This document shows positions 9,381 through 17,248 of a stretch of DNA of 35,238 nt, in pieces (within the stretch, counting starts at the first letter, position 1; each line of letters starts with the position of its first letter). The stretch spans positions 1-35,238 of the forward strand of contig CAZLZZ010000009.1 of the NCBI GenBank assembly GCA_964564165.1. The letters are read 5' to 3'. A program made the translations under genes and the position numbers. The stretch is from NORP309 sp964564165 (GTDB taxonomy: Bacteria; Pseudomonadota; Gammaproteobacteria; Xanthomonadales; Marinicellaceae). Below the pieces are notes generated by a model. It was not told the DNA's origin. It searched no databases and saw only the letters and a program-made list of their open reading frames with translations.

Positions 9381-11009
9381 ATGATAAGTTCACATATCCC
9401 AAATGTTCCCGCTCCGATTAATGAGCCAATTAAACAATACGTTCCCAATTCAGCCGAAACTATTTCACTAACGGCCGAATGGGATAAAATGGCTGCGACT
9501 AAATACCAAATTCCTTGTGTGATTAATGGCAAGGATGTATTTACTGATCGTACCGAAAATGTTGTGATGCCACACAAACATGCGCATGTTTTGGGTGTGT
9601 CTTATCTTGCAGGAGACAAAGAACTCAATGCCGCAGCCGATGCGGCACTTGGCGCCCAAGAAAAATGGCGTGAAATGCCCTGGCAATCACGTACAGCGGT
9701 ATTTCTAAGAGCGGCTGATTTATTGGCAGGGCCTTATCGCAATACCATTAACGCTGCTACAATGCTTGGACAATCCAAAAATTGTATGCAAGCAGAGATT
9801 GATGCGGCCTGTGAGTTTATAGATTTTTTGCGTTTTAATGCCTATTTTTACCAGCAAATTATGTCACAACAGCCAGTATCATCAGAAGGCGTGTGGAACC
9901 AACTTGATTGGCGTCCGCTGGAAGGCTTTGTATTAGCGATTACACCGTTTAATTTCACTGCAATAGCGGGCAACTTACCGGCAGCTCCAGCCATGTGTGG
10001 CAATACTGTGGTTTGGAAACCATCAGGTACACAGATGTTATCGGCACATATCATCATGAATGTATTCAAAGAAGCCGGGTTGCCAGATGGTGTGATCAAT
10101 ATGGTGGCAGCCAATGGCCCAGATGCCGGTCGTGTATTGTTACCTCGTCCTGAATTATCAGGTGTACATTTTACTGGTTCTACAGGAACATTCCAGCACA
10201 TTTATAAAGAAGTTGGTGGCAATATCGAAAGATACAACACCTATCCACGCATGGTGGGCGAAACAGGCGGTAAAGATTTTATATTTGCCCACAATTCAGC
10301 AGATCCCAAAGCCGTAGCAACCGCTATGTCACGCGGTGCGTTTGAATACCAAGGGCAGAAATGTTCAGCAGCCAGTCGTGCTTATATTCCAGCTTCACAA
10401 TGGGATGCGGTAAGAAATTACTTAGCAGCCGACTTGGCCGATTTCAAAATGGGCACAACCCGTGATTTTGGTAACTTTATCAATGCGGTAATTGATGAGC
10501 GTTCTTTTGATAAGATTGAAGGCTTTATTCAATATGCCAAAGATGCCGATGATGCGCAAGTAATTATGGGCGGCGGTTGTGATAAGTCAATCGGTTATTT
10601 TATTGAACCAACAGTTATCTTGACCACCAATCCAAATTTTAAAACCATGAGCGATGAAATTTTCGGCCCCGTATTAACCATCTATGTTTACGAAGACAAC
10701 AAACTAGATGAAACCTTAGATATTTGTGACAAAGGCTCACCTTATGCATTAACAGGTGCGATTTTGGCCCAAGATCGTTATGTGATAAACCACATGGCAG
10801 ACAAGCTAAGATTCGCAGCAGGGAACTTCTACATCAATGACAAACCAACAGGTGCAGTAGTAGGGCAACAGCCTTTTGGCGGTGGACGTGCATCAGGAAC
10901 CAATGACAAAGCGGGCAGTGCCTTGAATTTGTATCGTTGGATGTCACCGAGAACTGTAAAAGAGACATTTGTTCCACCGACAGACTACAAATACCCATTT
11001 TTAGGCTGA
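9381..11009 (+). CDS. pruA: L-glutamate gamma-semialdehyde (1-pyrroline-5-carboxylate) dehydrogenase, stand-alone type
   Basis: A 542-residue NAD-dependent aldehyde dehydrogenase of the ALDH4 type, which oxidises glutamate semialdehyde (from proline or ornithine) to glutamate. The catalytic Cys328 lies in YQGQKCSAASRAY and the general base Glu294 in MVGETGGKDF. The NAD-binding segment has TPFNFTAIAGNLPAAPA and the end carries PFGGGRASGTNDKAG. Length and N-terminal extension fit the mitochondrial-type P5C dehydrogenase (TIGR01236-like) rather than the PutA fusion. AAAGG lies 9 bp before the ATG. No proline dehydrogenase gene is in the window, so the partner must lie elsewhere. It is 30 bp after the DUF2288 gene and may share its transcript. 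Confidence 0.94.
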   Translation: MISSHIPNVPAPINEPIKQYVPNSAETISLTAEWDKMAATKYQIPCVINGKDVFTDRTENVVMPHKHAHVLGVSYLAGDKELNAAADAALGAQEKWREMPWQSRTAVFLRAADLLAGPYRNTINAATMLGQSKNCMQAEIDAACEFIDFLRFNAYFYQQIMSQQPVSSEGVWNQLDWRPLEGFVLAITPFNFTAIAGNLPAAPAMCGNTVVWKPSGTQMLSAHIIMNVFKEAGLPDGVINMVAANGPDAGRVLLPRPELSGVHFTGSTGTFQHIYKEVGGNIERYNTYPRMVGETGGKDFIFAHNSADPKAVATAMSRGAFEYQGQKCSAASRAYIPASQWDAVRNYLAADLADFKMGTTRDFGNFINAVIDERSFDKIEGFIQYAKDADDAQVIMGGGCDKSIGYFIEPTVILTTNPNFKTMSDEIFGPVLTIYVYEDNKLDETLDICDKGSPYALTGAILAQDRYVINHMADKLRFAAGNFYINDKPTGAVVGQQPFGGGRASGTNDKAGSALNLYRWMSPRTVKETFVPPTDYKYPFLG

Positions 11010-11052
11010 TAATATTTATCTTTTAATCCACAAACCTGAAGTTAAAACTTTG

Positions 11053-11161
11053 CGGGTGAGGATTATGAAATACCAAAATATTACGCCAAAGACAACTTTT
11101 TTTATTGGAGTTTGAAGACAAAGTCGTTCATTATGAAGTTTTTGCAGATGAGGTGTTATGA
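11053..11161 (+). pseudogene. Possible frameshifted coding remnant before the VOC gene
   Basis: No intact gene fits here, but two frames in succession read like protein: GEDYEIPKYYAKDNFFYW (from about 11056) and then, in another frame, LEFEDKVVHYEVFADEVL ending in a TGA at 11159-11161. That TGA overlaps the ATG of the next gene as ATGA, as co-translated genes do. The simplest reading is a decayed upstream gene with a frameshift near 11103. I cannot name its family. It could also be chance in AT-rich DNA. Confidence 0.3.
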
Positions 11162-11526
11162 AAATTCAATTTAACCGTTTAAATCACATCCAAATTTGTA
11201 TTTCCAAAGGAGAGGAGCAAAAAGGACGTGAGTTTTACTGTGGAATTTTGGGATTAGAGGAAATTGAAAAGCCTGAAATTTTAAAAGCCAATGGTGGATT
11301 TTGGTTGCAGATGAGTGACATTCAAATCCACATAGGTACCGAAGAACTACAAGGAAAATCCAAACGTCATCCGGCTTTTGAGGTGGAAGACCTGGAGTTG
11401 GTCAAAAAGTATTTATTGCAACATGGTATTAAACTAAAAGAAGATCAGCCAATTCCGGATTTTGAACGTTTCTCTTTTTTTGATTATTGGGATAATCGCA
11501 TTGAGCTGATGCAACGTGTAAAATAG
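11158..11526 (+). CDS. VOC-superfamily (glyoxalase/dioxygenase-fold) protein
   Basis: A 122-residue single-module vicinal-oxygen-chelate protein with two beta-alpha-beta-beta-beta halves. His10 (RLNHIQICI) and Glu116 (DNRIELMQ) sit where metal ligands occur in the fold, with His58 (IQIHIG) and His71 as further candidates. The phrase REFYCGILGLEEIEKPE is typical of glyoxalase/bleomycin-resistance-like proteins. The substrate cannot be deduced. The ATG at 11158 overlaps a TGA at 11159-11161 in another frame. The DUF1207 gene begins 7 bp after the stop. Confidence 0.85.
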   Translation: MKIQFNRLNHIQICISKGEEQKGREFYCGILGLEEIEKPEILKANGGFWLQMSDIQIHIGTEELQGKSKRHPAFEVEDLELVKKYLLQHGIKLKEDQPIPDFERFSFFDYWDNRIELMQRVK

Positions 11527-11533
11527 ATAATTG

Positions 11534-12511
11534 ATGAAAGTATTTTTGGGTATGAGGTTTTTGGTGTCTAATCTTTTTAAAATTACACTATTGCTATTAT
11601 TGGCAAATTCTTGCATGGCAAAAAACCAATCATTGGACAATGGTATCAATCAGTGTCGGGCCATAAATAACAACCAACAAAGATTGTCATGTTATGACCA
11701 ATTGGCATCAAAAAATGCGGTGGATGAAGTTAACAAAGAGCAATCACAGCAAGACACCTTAAAAATGCCAGTACTCCTGGCTGATCTAGAAGAACCAAGG
11801 ATGTTTGGTGCTTATGGAAGTATGAACTTCTTAAATCAAGACATCAATGTGATCTTGTTGGGGATAGGCACCCGCGCCAAACTCAAAACCATTGATATTC
11901 CTCGCATCAATCAATCGGTTGATTTTAATATTATTGGGTTGATTAAATCTCAATTTGATGTCAGCGAATTAGATGTCCGCAACAATCGAGAAGGTGCGCT
12001 GATCAATACCGATTTTGTGGTAGGTGGAGAACTGAGTAAAAATTTCAGGCAAGGCAGTTTGCGTTTAAAATATACCCACCAAAGTTACCATTTGGGTGAC
12101 GAATTTCTGATTGATAATCCCTTTTATTTAGATAAGCGTTTGAATTTATCTTATGAGACCTTAGAATTTCTGGGCTTTAGAAAATCTAATCAATGGGGTG
12201 TTTATGCTGGAGGGAGTTTAATTGTTAGAGCTGAGCCTGCTGGCTTGGGCAAGTTTAAATTACAATCAGGCTTTCAATACCACGGCAAAAAACGTCAATG
12301 GTTTACGCCGTTATTTGGCGCTGATTTTAAAGCATGGGGCGAAACTGACTGGCAAATTAACACCAGTATAAAAGCAGGCGTTGAGTTTTATGGTTTTCTC
12401 GACGAGCCTTTACAATTTATGTTTGAATACTACGACGGTAAATCACCTTATGGGCAATTTATTTACGATGATTTAAGATTTGTTGGTTTGTCGATTAATC
12501 ATTATTGGTAA
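11534..12511 (+). CDS. DUF1207-like exported envelope protein with N-terminal C...RLxCYD segment
   Basis: About 325 residues. A long hydrophobic signal (LFKITLLLLLANSCMA) is followed by INQCRAINNNQQRLSCYDQLA, a Cys-pair motif found at the N-terminus of many exported gammaproteobacterial proteins (as in VasI). The remainder is rich in alternating beta-strand sequence with YTHQSYHLGDEF near residue 186, which matches the H-x-S-x-HLGDE signature I associate with DUF1207, and ends in an aromatic residue (NHYW), as outer-membrane barrels often do. I infer an outer-membrane or periplasmic barrel of unknown function. I chose the ATG at 11534; a TTG at 11531 and an ATG at 11552 are alternatives, the last giving a more standard signal peptide. 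It is 7 bp after the VOC gene. Confidence 0.7.
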   Translation: MKVFLGMRFLVSNLFKITLLLLLANSCMAKNQSLDNGINQCRAINNNQQRLSCYDQLASKNAVDEVNKEQSQQDTLKMPVLLADLEEPRMFGAYGSMNFLNQDINVILLGIGTRAKLKTIDIPRINQSVDFNIIGLIKSQFDVSELDVRNNREGALINTDFVVGGELSKNFRQGSLRLKYTHQSYHLGDEFLIDNPFYLDKRLNLSYETLEFLGFRKSNQWGVYAGGSLIVRAEPAGLGKFKLQSGFQYHGKKRQWFTPLFGADFKAWGETDWQINTSIKAGVEFYGFLDEPLQFMFEYYDGKSPYGQFIYDDLRFVGLSINHYW

Positions 12512-12571
12512 GAATTTTAAATAGAATTTATGTCGGGTAGTTGTATGTTTTTTTGGAACTTGGTTTGTAAT

Positions 12572-12634
12572 AATCAGGCTTTAGCCTTGCTATTCTAGAT
12601 TTGATGTTTAAGCATGACTAAAGTCGCGATTCCG
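12572..12634 (-). repeat. REP-like palindromic element, minus orientation
   Basis: Read on the minus strand: GGAATCGCGACTTTAGTCAT, a spacer, then AGGCTAAAGCCTGATT. It is a diverged copy of the element at 380-439, placed between the converging DUF1207 and truD genes. Confidence 0.75.
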
Positions 12635-12674
12635 ATAGTTTTTATAAGAATATTCGTTATAGTTGGTTGGCGAG

Positions 12675-13721
12675 TTAAGAATCAACAGTTAAAATCTCTC
12701 TAATAATTCCTGTAGCATAAGCGCCTGGCAATAATTTAAAATCTAACTTGAGGTTATCGCCTATCCATTTATGGGTAAAGTCAATTGGGAAAATACGCAT
12801 GGCACGGCGGTCTTGTTTGAGGCGAAATTTTTCAAAGCCTTGTTGATAAATAGGAAATTGATTGGCAATACTGGTTTCGAGTTCGGCACACTCTTGGGTG
12901 CTTTGTACTTTGTCTTCTCCATACATGGCAGCGGTAATATGAATATCAAATTCTATTAAGCGTTTGCAAGTTTCTTCAGGAGTGGCATCACTCAAAGGAA
13001 ACCAAGAATGACTTTTGTTTAATTGTAAGATATCACCAGTTATCGGTGTATTCCATGTGCCATCTTTGATTCTTTGTGCAACAATACAGTTGAATATGTG
13101 ACTGCGAGCCGTTGATATTAAAAGACTTTTTAGGTTTCTAGTTTTAACTTTATAGCTTCCTGAAAACCAATTTTGGCACTTTTGAATGTTCCCCATGCCG
13201 TGTCCAAAGCGTTGTGGGCCAAAATAATTGGGCACGCCGTTTTCAATGATGTTTTGAATATTTAGTTCGATTTGATTCTTGTCGCCATCAATGCTGTGAA
13301 CAATGTTGCGAATAAGAATCTCAAAGTGATTGGCATCTAATTGCCCGACCTTGATTTTACGACTGTGCTTATTTGATTTTAAAATAGTCACTGCATCGGG
13401 TAGGGCAGATTGAATTTTTTCAATATCCGTTACCTTAGATAACTGCACACTAAACCATTGTTGCGTCACCGCATGCCTGTCCTTTAAACCCGCAAAACCC
13501 ACTTGTCGGCGTGGTACTTGGCAGACATTAGATAACTGGTTGGCTACCCAATCGGTATTGCAGCCAATTTTTTGCACATACAACCATAAATGTTCGCCTT
13601 CAGCTGATAATTCAATTTCATTAAGTTCAGTGACTTTGAAATCTTCAGGCATGCAACGAATGACACCTGTGGCAGTAATTTCATTGAGAGTAGGGAATAG
13701 TTGATTGAAATTTAAATTCAT
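12675..13721 (-). CDS. truD: tRNA pseudouridine(13) synthase TruD
   Basis: A 348-residue enzyme that isomerises U13 in tRNA(Glu). The catalytic Asp81 lies in GFAGLKDRHAVTQQWF. Other conserved stretches are IRCMPEDFKVTE, NGVPNYFGPQRFG and the closing LLPGAYATGIIREI. Length agrees with E. coli TruD (349). The frame is open back to an ATG at 13808, but family N-termini begin just before the 'GVIRCMPEDF' strand, so I choose the ATG at 13719-13721 (MNLNFNQLFPTLNE). Neither start has a clear Shine-Dalgarno. The gene stands alone, convergent with DUF1207. Confidence 0.95.
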   Translation of the reverse strand: MNLNFNQLFPTLNEITATGVIRCMPEDFKVTELNEIELSAEGEHLWLYVQKIGCNTDWVANQLSNVCQVPRRQVGFAGLKDRHAVTQQWFSVQLSKVTDIEKIQSALPDAVTILKSNKHSRKIKVGQLDANHFEILIRNIVHSIDGDKNQIELNIQNIIENGVPNYFGPQRFGHGMGNIQKCQNWFSGSYKVKTRNLKSLLISTARSHIFNCIVAQRIKDGTWNTPITGDILQLNKSHSWFPLSDATPEETCKRLIEFDIHITAAMYGEDKVQSTQECAELETSIANQFPIYQQGFEKFRLKQDRRAMRIFPIDFTHKWIGDNLKLDFKLLPGAYATGIIREILTVDS

Positions 13722-14197
13722 TGAGGTATTATCCACTAATTTGAAAGAATACACAGGTTTTTTTGTTACAAAAAATATTAGGGAAATAATTTTCACGCCA
13801 GCCTTCATGGAGGAAGGTGAGTATCATAGATGATTCGAATAAAAAGCACTAAAAATACTTATAAATATTCAAATGTGATATATTAGCTATATAATTGTGT
13901 CTTGTGGCGCAATATGTAGATTTTAGATGATTGTATGAAGCTAAAGAAAATTAAGAATGAAATCAATGAAATATTTCAAAGTTATTAGTCTTCACTCTTA
14001 GTACACGGAATAATGGAGAGCTGGCCACGGTTTATTGCAATTAATTGGAGCCAAATGGGCTGGTACCGTTGACCTGGAAAGTTTTAAAGGGTATTGCCTT
14101 AAAAACTATATTCTTATTTAACTATTGCGTCATAAGCTATTAATTGCAATAAATTATATTTATACTAAATTACACGAAATATGAGACTGCTAATCTA
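13722..14197. other. Intergenic region between truD and the DUF262 gene
   Basis: About 476 bases, very AT-rich, between divergent genes, so it should hold both promoters, but I see no clear -35/-10 pair. It contains the left copy of the ~60-85 bp repeat that flanks the DUF262 gene. A more GC-balanced patch near 14020-14120 reads through in one frame as LLQLIGAKWAGTVDLESF, which could be a fragment of a lost gene. I cannot identify it. Confidence 0.55.
13858..13939 (+). repeat. Direct repeat left of the DUF262 gene
   Basis: The phrase CTATATAATTGTGT...TTG.GGCGCAATA and its surroundings recur at 15940-16030 with roughly 80-85% identity over the best 62 bp and weaker similarity for another ~20 bp (TAGATTTTA..TGATT). 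The pair brackets the DUF262 gene about 2.08 kb apart. Confidence 0.7.
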
Positions 14198-15895
14198 ATG
14201 CCAACAAATAATTTACTAGCCACAAGTACTGTTACTCTAAGTGATATCATTGGTAATGGTAAAACGTATACAGTGCCGCCATACCAAAGAGACTTCTCTT
14301 GGAAAAAAGATCATTGGGAAGATCTTTGGCATGATATAGAAGAGATAATAAAATGCGATACTGTTCATTATATGGGCTCTATCGTATTGCAAAATATGGG
14401 TGAGAAAAACTTTCATGTGATTGATGGACAGCAAAGATTTACTACTCTTACAATTATTGTCTTAGCTACAATTAACCAATTAAATAAATTAATTTTAGAT
14501 GAAGTGGATGTCGATAATAATAGAGAAAGAGTGGCCTTGCTTACTAGAAAATTTATTGGTGACAAAGATCCTGGTTCACTCACATATTCTGCTAAGTTAA
14601 AACTTAATGAGAATAACAATAGTTTCTTTCAAGCTAATCTATTAGTTTTTAGAGCGCCAACAAATATCAATACCTTAAAAGACTCTGACAAGCTGATTTG
14701 GCAAGCATATAATTATTTTGATGAAAGAATTTCTACGTTATTCGCTGGCGAAACAGATGGTGAAATAATTGCCAATTTTTTAAATAAAAAAATTGCAGAG
14801 AAGTTGATGTTTATTCAGATTCTCGTCGAAGATGAATTAAACGCCTACATGGTTTTTGAAACATTAAATTCAAGAGGCGTAGGATTAACTGTTACAGATT
14901 TGCTAAAAAACTACCTATTTTCTGTTTCTGCTGAAGTTGACTTACCCCATGTTAAAGATAAGTGGAAAAATATTGTTGCAATCATTGGTCTTGATAACTT
15001 TCCAACATTTCTTAGACATTATTGGATTTCAAAGAACAAGTTGATTAGGCAAGAATATCTGTTTCGAGCAATACGTGGGTCAGTGACTACTTCAACTGAA
15101 GTTATTAATCTATTAGACGCTCTTTCTGATAATGCTTTGTTGTATCAAGCATTATCTAATTATGCTGCTGATTTCTGGGATGGTCATAGGGGAATCAAGA
15201 AAAGAATTAAAGAACTTAGTTTGTTTAAAGAAAAGCAAGCGCGACCTATACTTATTGCAGCATATAACAATTTATCGATTGAAGATTTCTCAAAAATTCT
15301 AAAGTTCATCAGTGTAATTACTTTTAGATATACAATTATTTCTCGACTGCATACAAACCTTAAAGAGGATGTTTATAATAAAGCAGCAGTAGTCATAAGT
15401 GACGACGATAATATCTCAGTTAATCAAGTTGCAGATTTAATAAAGCAGTTATACCCTCCTGACGCAAGCTTTAAGAGTGCTTTTTCTACAAAATCTATAA
15501 GCACAAAAAGAGGAAAGAAGCTAGTTCGTTATATAATATTTAATCTTGAAAATCATCTTAGTCACACAGACTATGAGTTTGAGGAAAGCCCAGGAACTAT
15601 TGAGCATATATTGCCTGAAAATGGTAATGAAAATTATATTGAAAATTTCCCACAATCAATACATGAGTCCTTAGTTTATAGATTGGGGAATTACACGATT
15701 CTTGAAGATGATATAAATCGAAATTGCGAAACTCTTCCTTTTAATGAAAAGAAAGAATTATACCAAACTAGCCAGTATGCATTAACTACAGAAATAAATT
15801 CTAACGATTGGACGCCTAATTCAATTGACGATAGACAGGAAAAATTATCTGGTTATGCATCTTCTATTTGGAGAATTTCACAATACGATAATTAG
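14198..15895 (+). CDS. DUF262/DUF1524 protein, GmrSD-type nuclease (likely phage defence)
   Basis: 565 residues. The N-terminal DUF262 domain carries PPYQR at 27-31 and DGQQRFTTL at 76-84, the conserved motifs of the NTP-using (ParB/sulfiredoxin-like) GmrS half. The C-terminal DUF1524 HNH-type nuclease shows TIEHILPEN with His470 and then RLGNYTILEDDINR. This is the single-chain GmrSD architecture, known for type IV restriction of modified phage DNA and for nuclease modules in other defence systems. It is more AT-rich than nearby housekeeping genes, has no partner gene, is followed by a terminator, and lies between two direct repeats. Together these suggest horizontal acquisition. Which modification it recognises, if any, is unknown. 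Confidence 0.85.
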   Translation: MPTNNLLATSTVTLSDIIGNGKTYTVPPYQRDFSWKKDHWEDLWHDIEEIIKCDTVHYMGSIVLQNMGEKNFHVIDGQQRFTTLTIIVLATINQLNKLILDEVDVDNNRERVALLTRKFIGDKDPGSLTYSAKLKLNENNNSFFQANLLVFRAPTNINTLKDSDKLIWQAYNYFDERISTLFAGETDGEIIANFLNKKIAEKLMFIQILVEDELNAYMVFETLNSRGVGLTVTDLLKNYLFSVSAEVDLPHVKDKWKNIVAIIGLDNFPTFLRHYWISKNKLIRQEYLFRAIRGSVTTSTEVINLLDALSDNALLYQALSNYAADFWDGHRGIKKRIKELSLFKEKQARPILIAAYNNLSIEDFSKILKFISVITFRYTIISRLHTNLKEDVYNKAAVVISDDDNISVNQVADLIKQLYPPDASFKSAFSTKSISTKRGKKLVRYIIFNLENHLSHTDYEFEESPGTIEHILPENGNENYIENFPQSIHESLVYRLGNYTILEDDINRNCETLPFNEKKELYQTSQYALTTEINSNDWTPNSIDDRQEKLSGYASSIWRISQYDN

Positions 15896-15912
15896 TTTTT
15901 AAAGAAGTATTT

Positions 15913-15936
15913 AAAGAGGCATGCCTCTTTAGTTTT
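15913..15936 (+). terminator. Intrinsic terminator after the DUF262 gene
   Basis: A perfect 18-base palindrome AAAGAGGCATGCCTCTTT (15913-15930), 17 bp after the stop codon, followed by AGTTTT. The short T-run makes it a modest but well-placed terminator. Confidence 0.7.
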
Positions 15937-15939
15937 ACA

Positions 15940-16030
15940 CTTATAAAATATTCAAAGGTAATATATATTAACTATATAATTGTGTATTGCGGCACAATAA
16001 GTCAACATTAGATTTTATGTGATTAAATGA
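15940..16030 (+). repeat. Direct repeat right of the DUF262 gene
   Basis: Counterpart of 13858-13939, sharing CTATATAATTGTGTATTG and adjacent sequence. It contains a small insertion (CAACAT) relative to the left copy before the TAGATTTTATGTGATT tail. Confidence 0.7.
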
Positions 16031-16041
16031 GACTATATTAG

Positions 16042-16312
16042 CCCTGCGGCATAATACCGCAATTCAGGACGATAAGAAATTATCAAATCAAAGAATATTA
16101 TAGTAGGGTTAGTCACTCTATCTCAAAATAATATGATGTAGAGATGAGGGTTTCTTATCGCCCCAACTTATTGATTTTGTTATGATTGGTCTAAGCCTAT
16201 TCGCTATTGGACTGCGTTATCAGCACTTGCTTTAGAATGACTAGGACTTCATGCTGATGCCTTACCAAGAGCAAATAGGCTTAGACTGAATTTGCGGTAT
16301 TATACCGCAGGG
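16042..16312. mobile_element. MITE-like element with ~28 bp terminal inverted repeats
   Basis: The left end CCCTGCGGCATAATACCGCA and the right end (reverse complement CCCTGCGGTATAATACCGCA) match at 19 of 20 positions, and similarity continues into ATTCAGG/ATTCAGT. Each end is itself a palindrome (TGCGG..ATAAT.CCGCA). Inside are two nested stems: CGATAAGAAA (16070-16079) with TTTCTTATCG (16151-16160), and TCTAAGCCTATT (16190-16201) with AATAGGCTTAGA (16274-16285), the latter extended by TATCAGCA/TGCTGAT. There is no open reading frame. TTA occurs on both flanks but a clean target-site duplication is not certain. It is 271 bp long. Confidence 0.75.
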
Positions 16313-16322
16313 TTAATAGCAA

Positions 16323-16529
16323 GTTAAAGGTGAAGTCAATAGATTAAATTTATCAGAAAAGTTATTGCTGGTTGAAGACATCTGGGATTCTATTGCTATT
16401 GGTAACTCTGATATCCCAATGCCAGTTTGGCAAAAACAAGAATTAGACAAAAGATACAAAAATTTTCAAGCGGGGAAACTAGAGCTGTATGAATGGCCAT
16501 GTGCTCATAAGGGTTTATGTCAAAATTAA
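16323..16529 (+). pseudogene. Remnant of a TIGR02574-type addiction-module antitoxin
   Basis: An open frame of 68 codons without a start codon. It reads VKGEVNRLNLSEKLLLVE, then DIWDSIAIGNSDIPMPVW and QKQELDKRYKNFQAGKLE. The pattern LSEKLLLVEDIWDSIA...PxPxWQKxELDxR is diagnostic of the small antitoxins paired with ParE/RelE-like toxins. A stop lies just upstream, GTT stands where an ATG would be expected, the C-terminus looks altered (WPCAHKGLCQN), and no toxin follows. The right end of the MITE-like element is only 10 bp upstream, so the insertion may have removed the promoter and start. Confidence 0.7.
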
Positions 16530-16621
16530 TTAGAATGAATGATGTAAAAAATGCAAATACATTGATACCATGCATATTTGTGTCCTTACTAAATTGTTAG
16601 CCATCAAATTCGAGGGAGAGC

Positions 16622-17248
16622 ATGAAACTTCAAGGTAAAATTTTAAATTGGAATGACGATAAAGGTTTTGGTTTTGTTGAACCTAATGGCGGGGGAGAAC
16701 GGGCTTTTGTTCATATTAAAGCCTTTAAGCCTCGTTCTCGTAGACCTGTTAATGGTGAAGTCGTTATCTATGAATTAGTTCACGAGAATAATAATCGTTA
16801 TAAAGCTGAAAATATTAAATTTGCTCGTGACGCTAACAATTTAAATAAACGAAATAAAGTAAAAAACGGTAATACCTTTGGCAATGTATTTATAATGGTT
16901 TTTTTCATTGGACTGTTGGTATCAGTTTTTAGTGGAAAGTTACCTTTAATCATTGTTGGCTTATATATTGTAATGAGTTTCATTACTTTTATTGCTTATG
17001 CAATTGATAAGTCTGCGGCTCAAAATGGTCGCTGGAGAACACAAGAAAGCACATTGCATATATTTTCTCTAATAGGTGGCTGGCCAGGTGCTTTTTTTGC
17101 CCAAACAAAATTACGTCATAAATCGAATAAAGAAAAGTTTAAAAGTGTTTATTGGGCAACTGTTTTATTGAATTTAGGTGGCTTGTTTTGGCTTCATACA
17201 GAAAAAGGGACAAACTTCCTCGATAATGTGATTTCTCCATTATTATGA
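16622..17248 (+). CDS. Cold-shock-domain / DUF1294 membrane protein
   Basis: 208 residues. Residues 1-66 form a cold-shock (OB-fold) domain with the RNP-like motifs DKGFGFVEPNGG and RAFVHIKAF. After a basic linker come hydrophobic segments (about 92-127) and the DUF1294 signature, DKSAAQNGRWRTQESTLH and GGWPGAFFAQTKLRHKS, with a further segment near the end. The CSD-DUF1294 fusion is a recurring bacterial architecture. A role at the membrane in nucleic-acid binding under stress is inference. GAGGGAGAG lies directly before the ATG, an unusually strong ribosome binding site. The stop overlaps the next gene's start as ATGA. Confidence 0.88.
   Translation: MKLQGKILNWNDDKGFGFVEPNGGGERAFVHIKAFKPRSRRPVNGEVVIYELVHENNNRYKAENIKFARDANNLNKRNKVKNGNTFGNVFIMVFFIGLLVSVFSGKLPLIIVGLYIVMSFITFIAYAIDKSAAQNGRWRTQESTLHIFSLIGGWPGAFFAQTKLRHKSNKEKFKSVYWATVLLNLGGLFWLHTEKGTNFLDNVISPLL

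Larger units (their letters stand above)
15896..16621. other. Gene-poor accessory stretch
   Basis: About 726 bases without an intact gene. In order it holds a terminator, the right copy of the flanking direct repeat (15940-16030), a MITE-like element (16042-16312), a start-less antitoxin remnant (16323-16529) and ~90 bp of AT-rich leader before the cold-shock-domain gene. The leader includes an imperfect CAAATA/TATTTG inverted pair near 16554-16581. Confidence 0.75.

Noticed and set aside
9848..10201. 117-codon antisense frame inside pruA
   Set aside because: pruA shows full motifs across this stretch; the antisense frame has no recognisable features.
13722..13808. N-terminal extension of TruD to the ATG at 13808
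   Set aside because: TruD proteins begin at about the MNLNF position; the extension has no family similarity.
14020..14120. Short protein-like frame (LLQLIGAKWAGTVDLESF)
   Set aside because: No start codon, too short, and no family recognised; left as a note in the intergenic entry.
16186..16289. Long hairpin considered as an integron attC site
   Set aside because: It lacks the conserved R/L core pairs (RYYYAAC/GTTRRRY) and there is no integrase; it is inside a terminal-inverted-repeat element.
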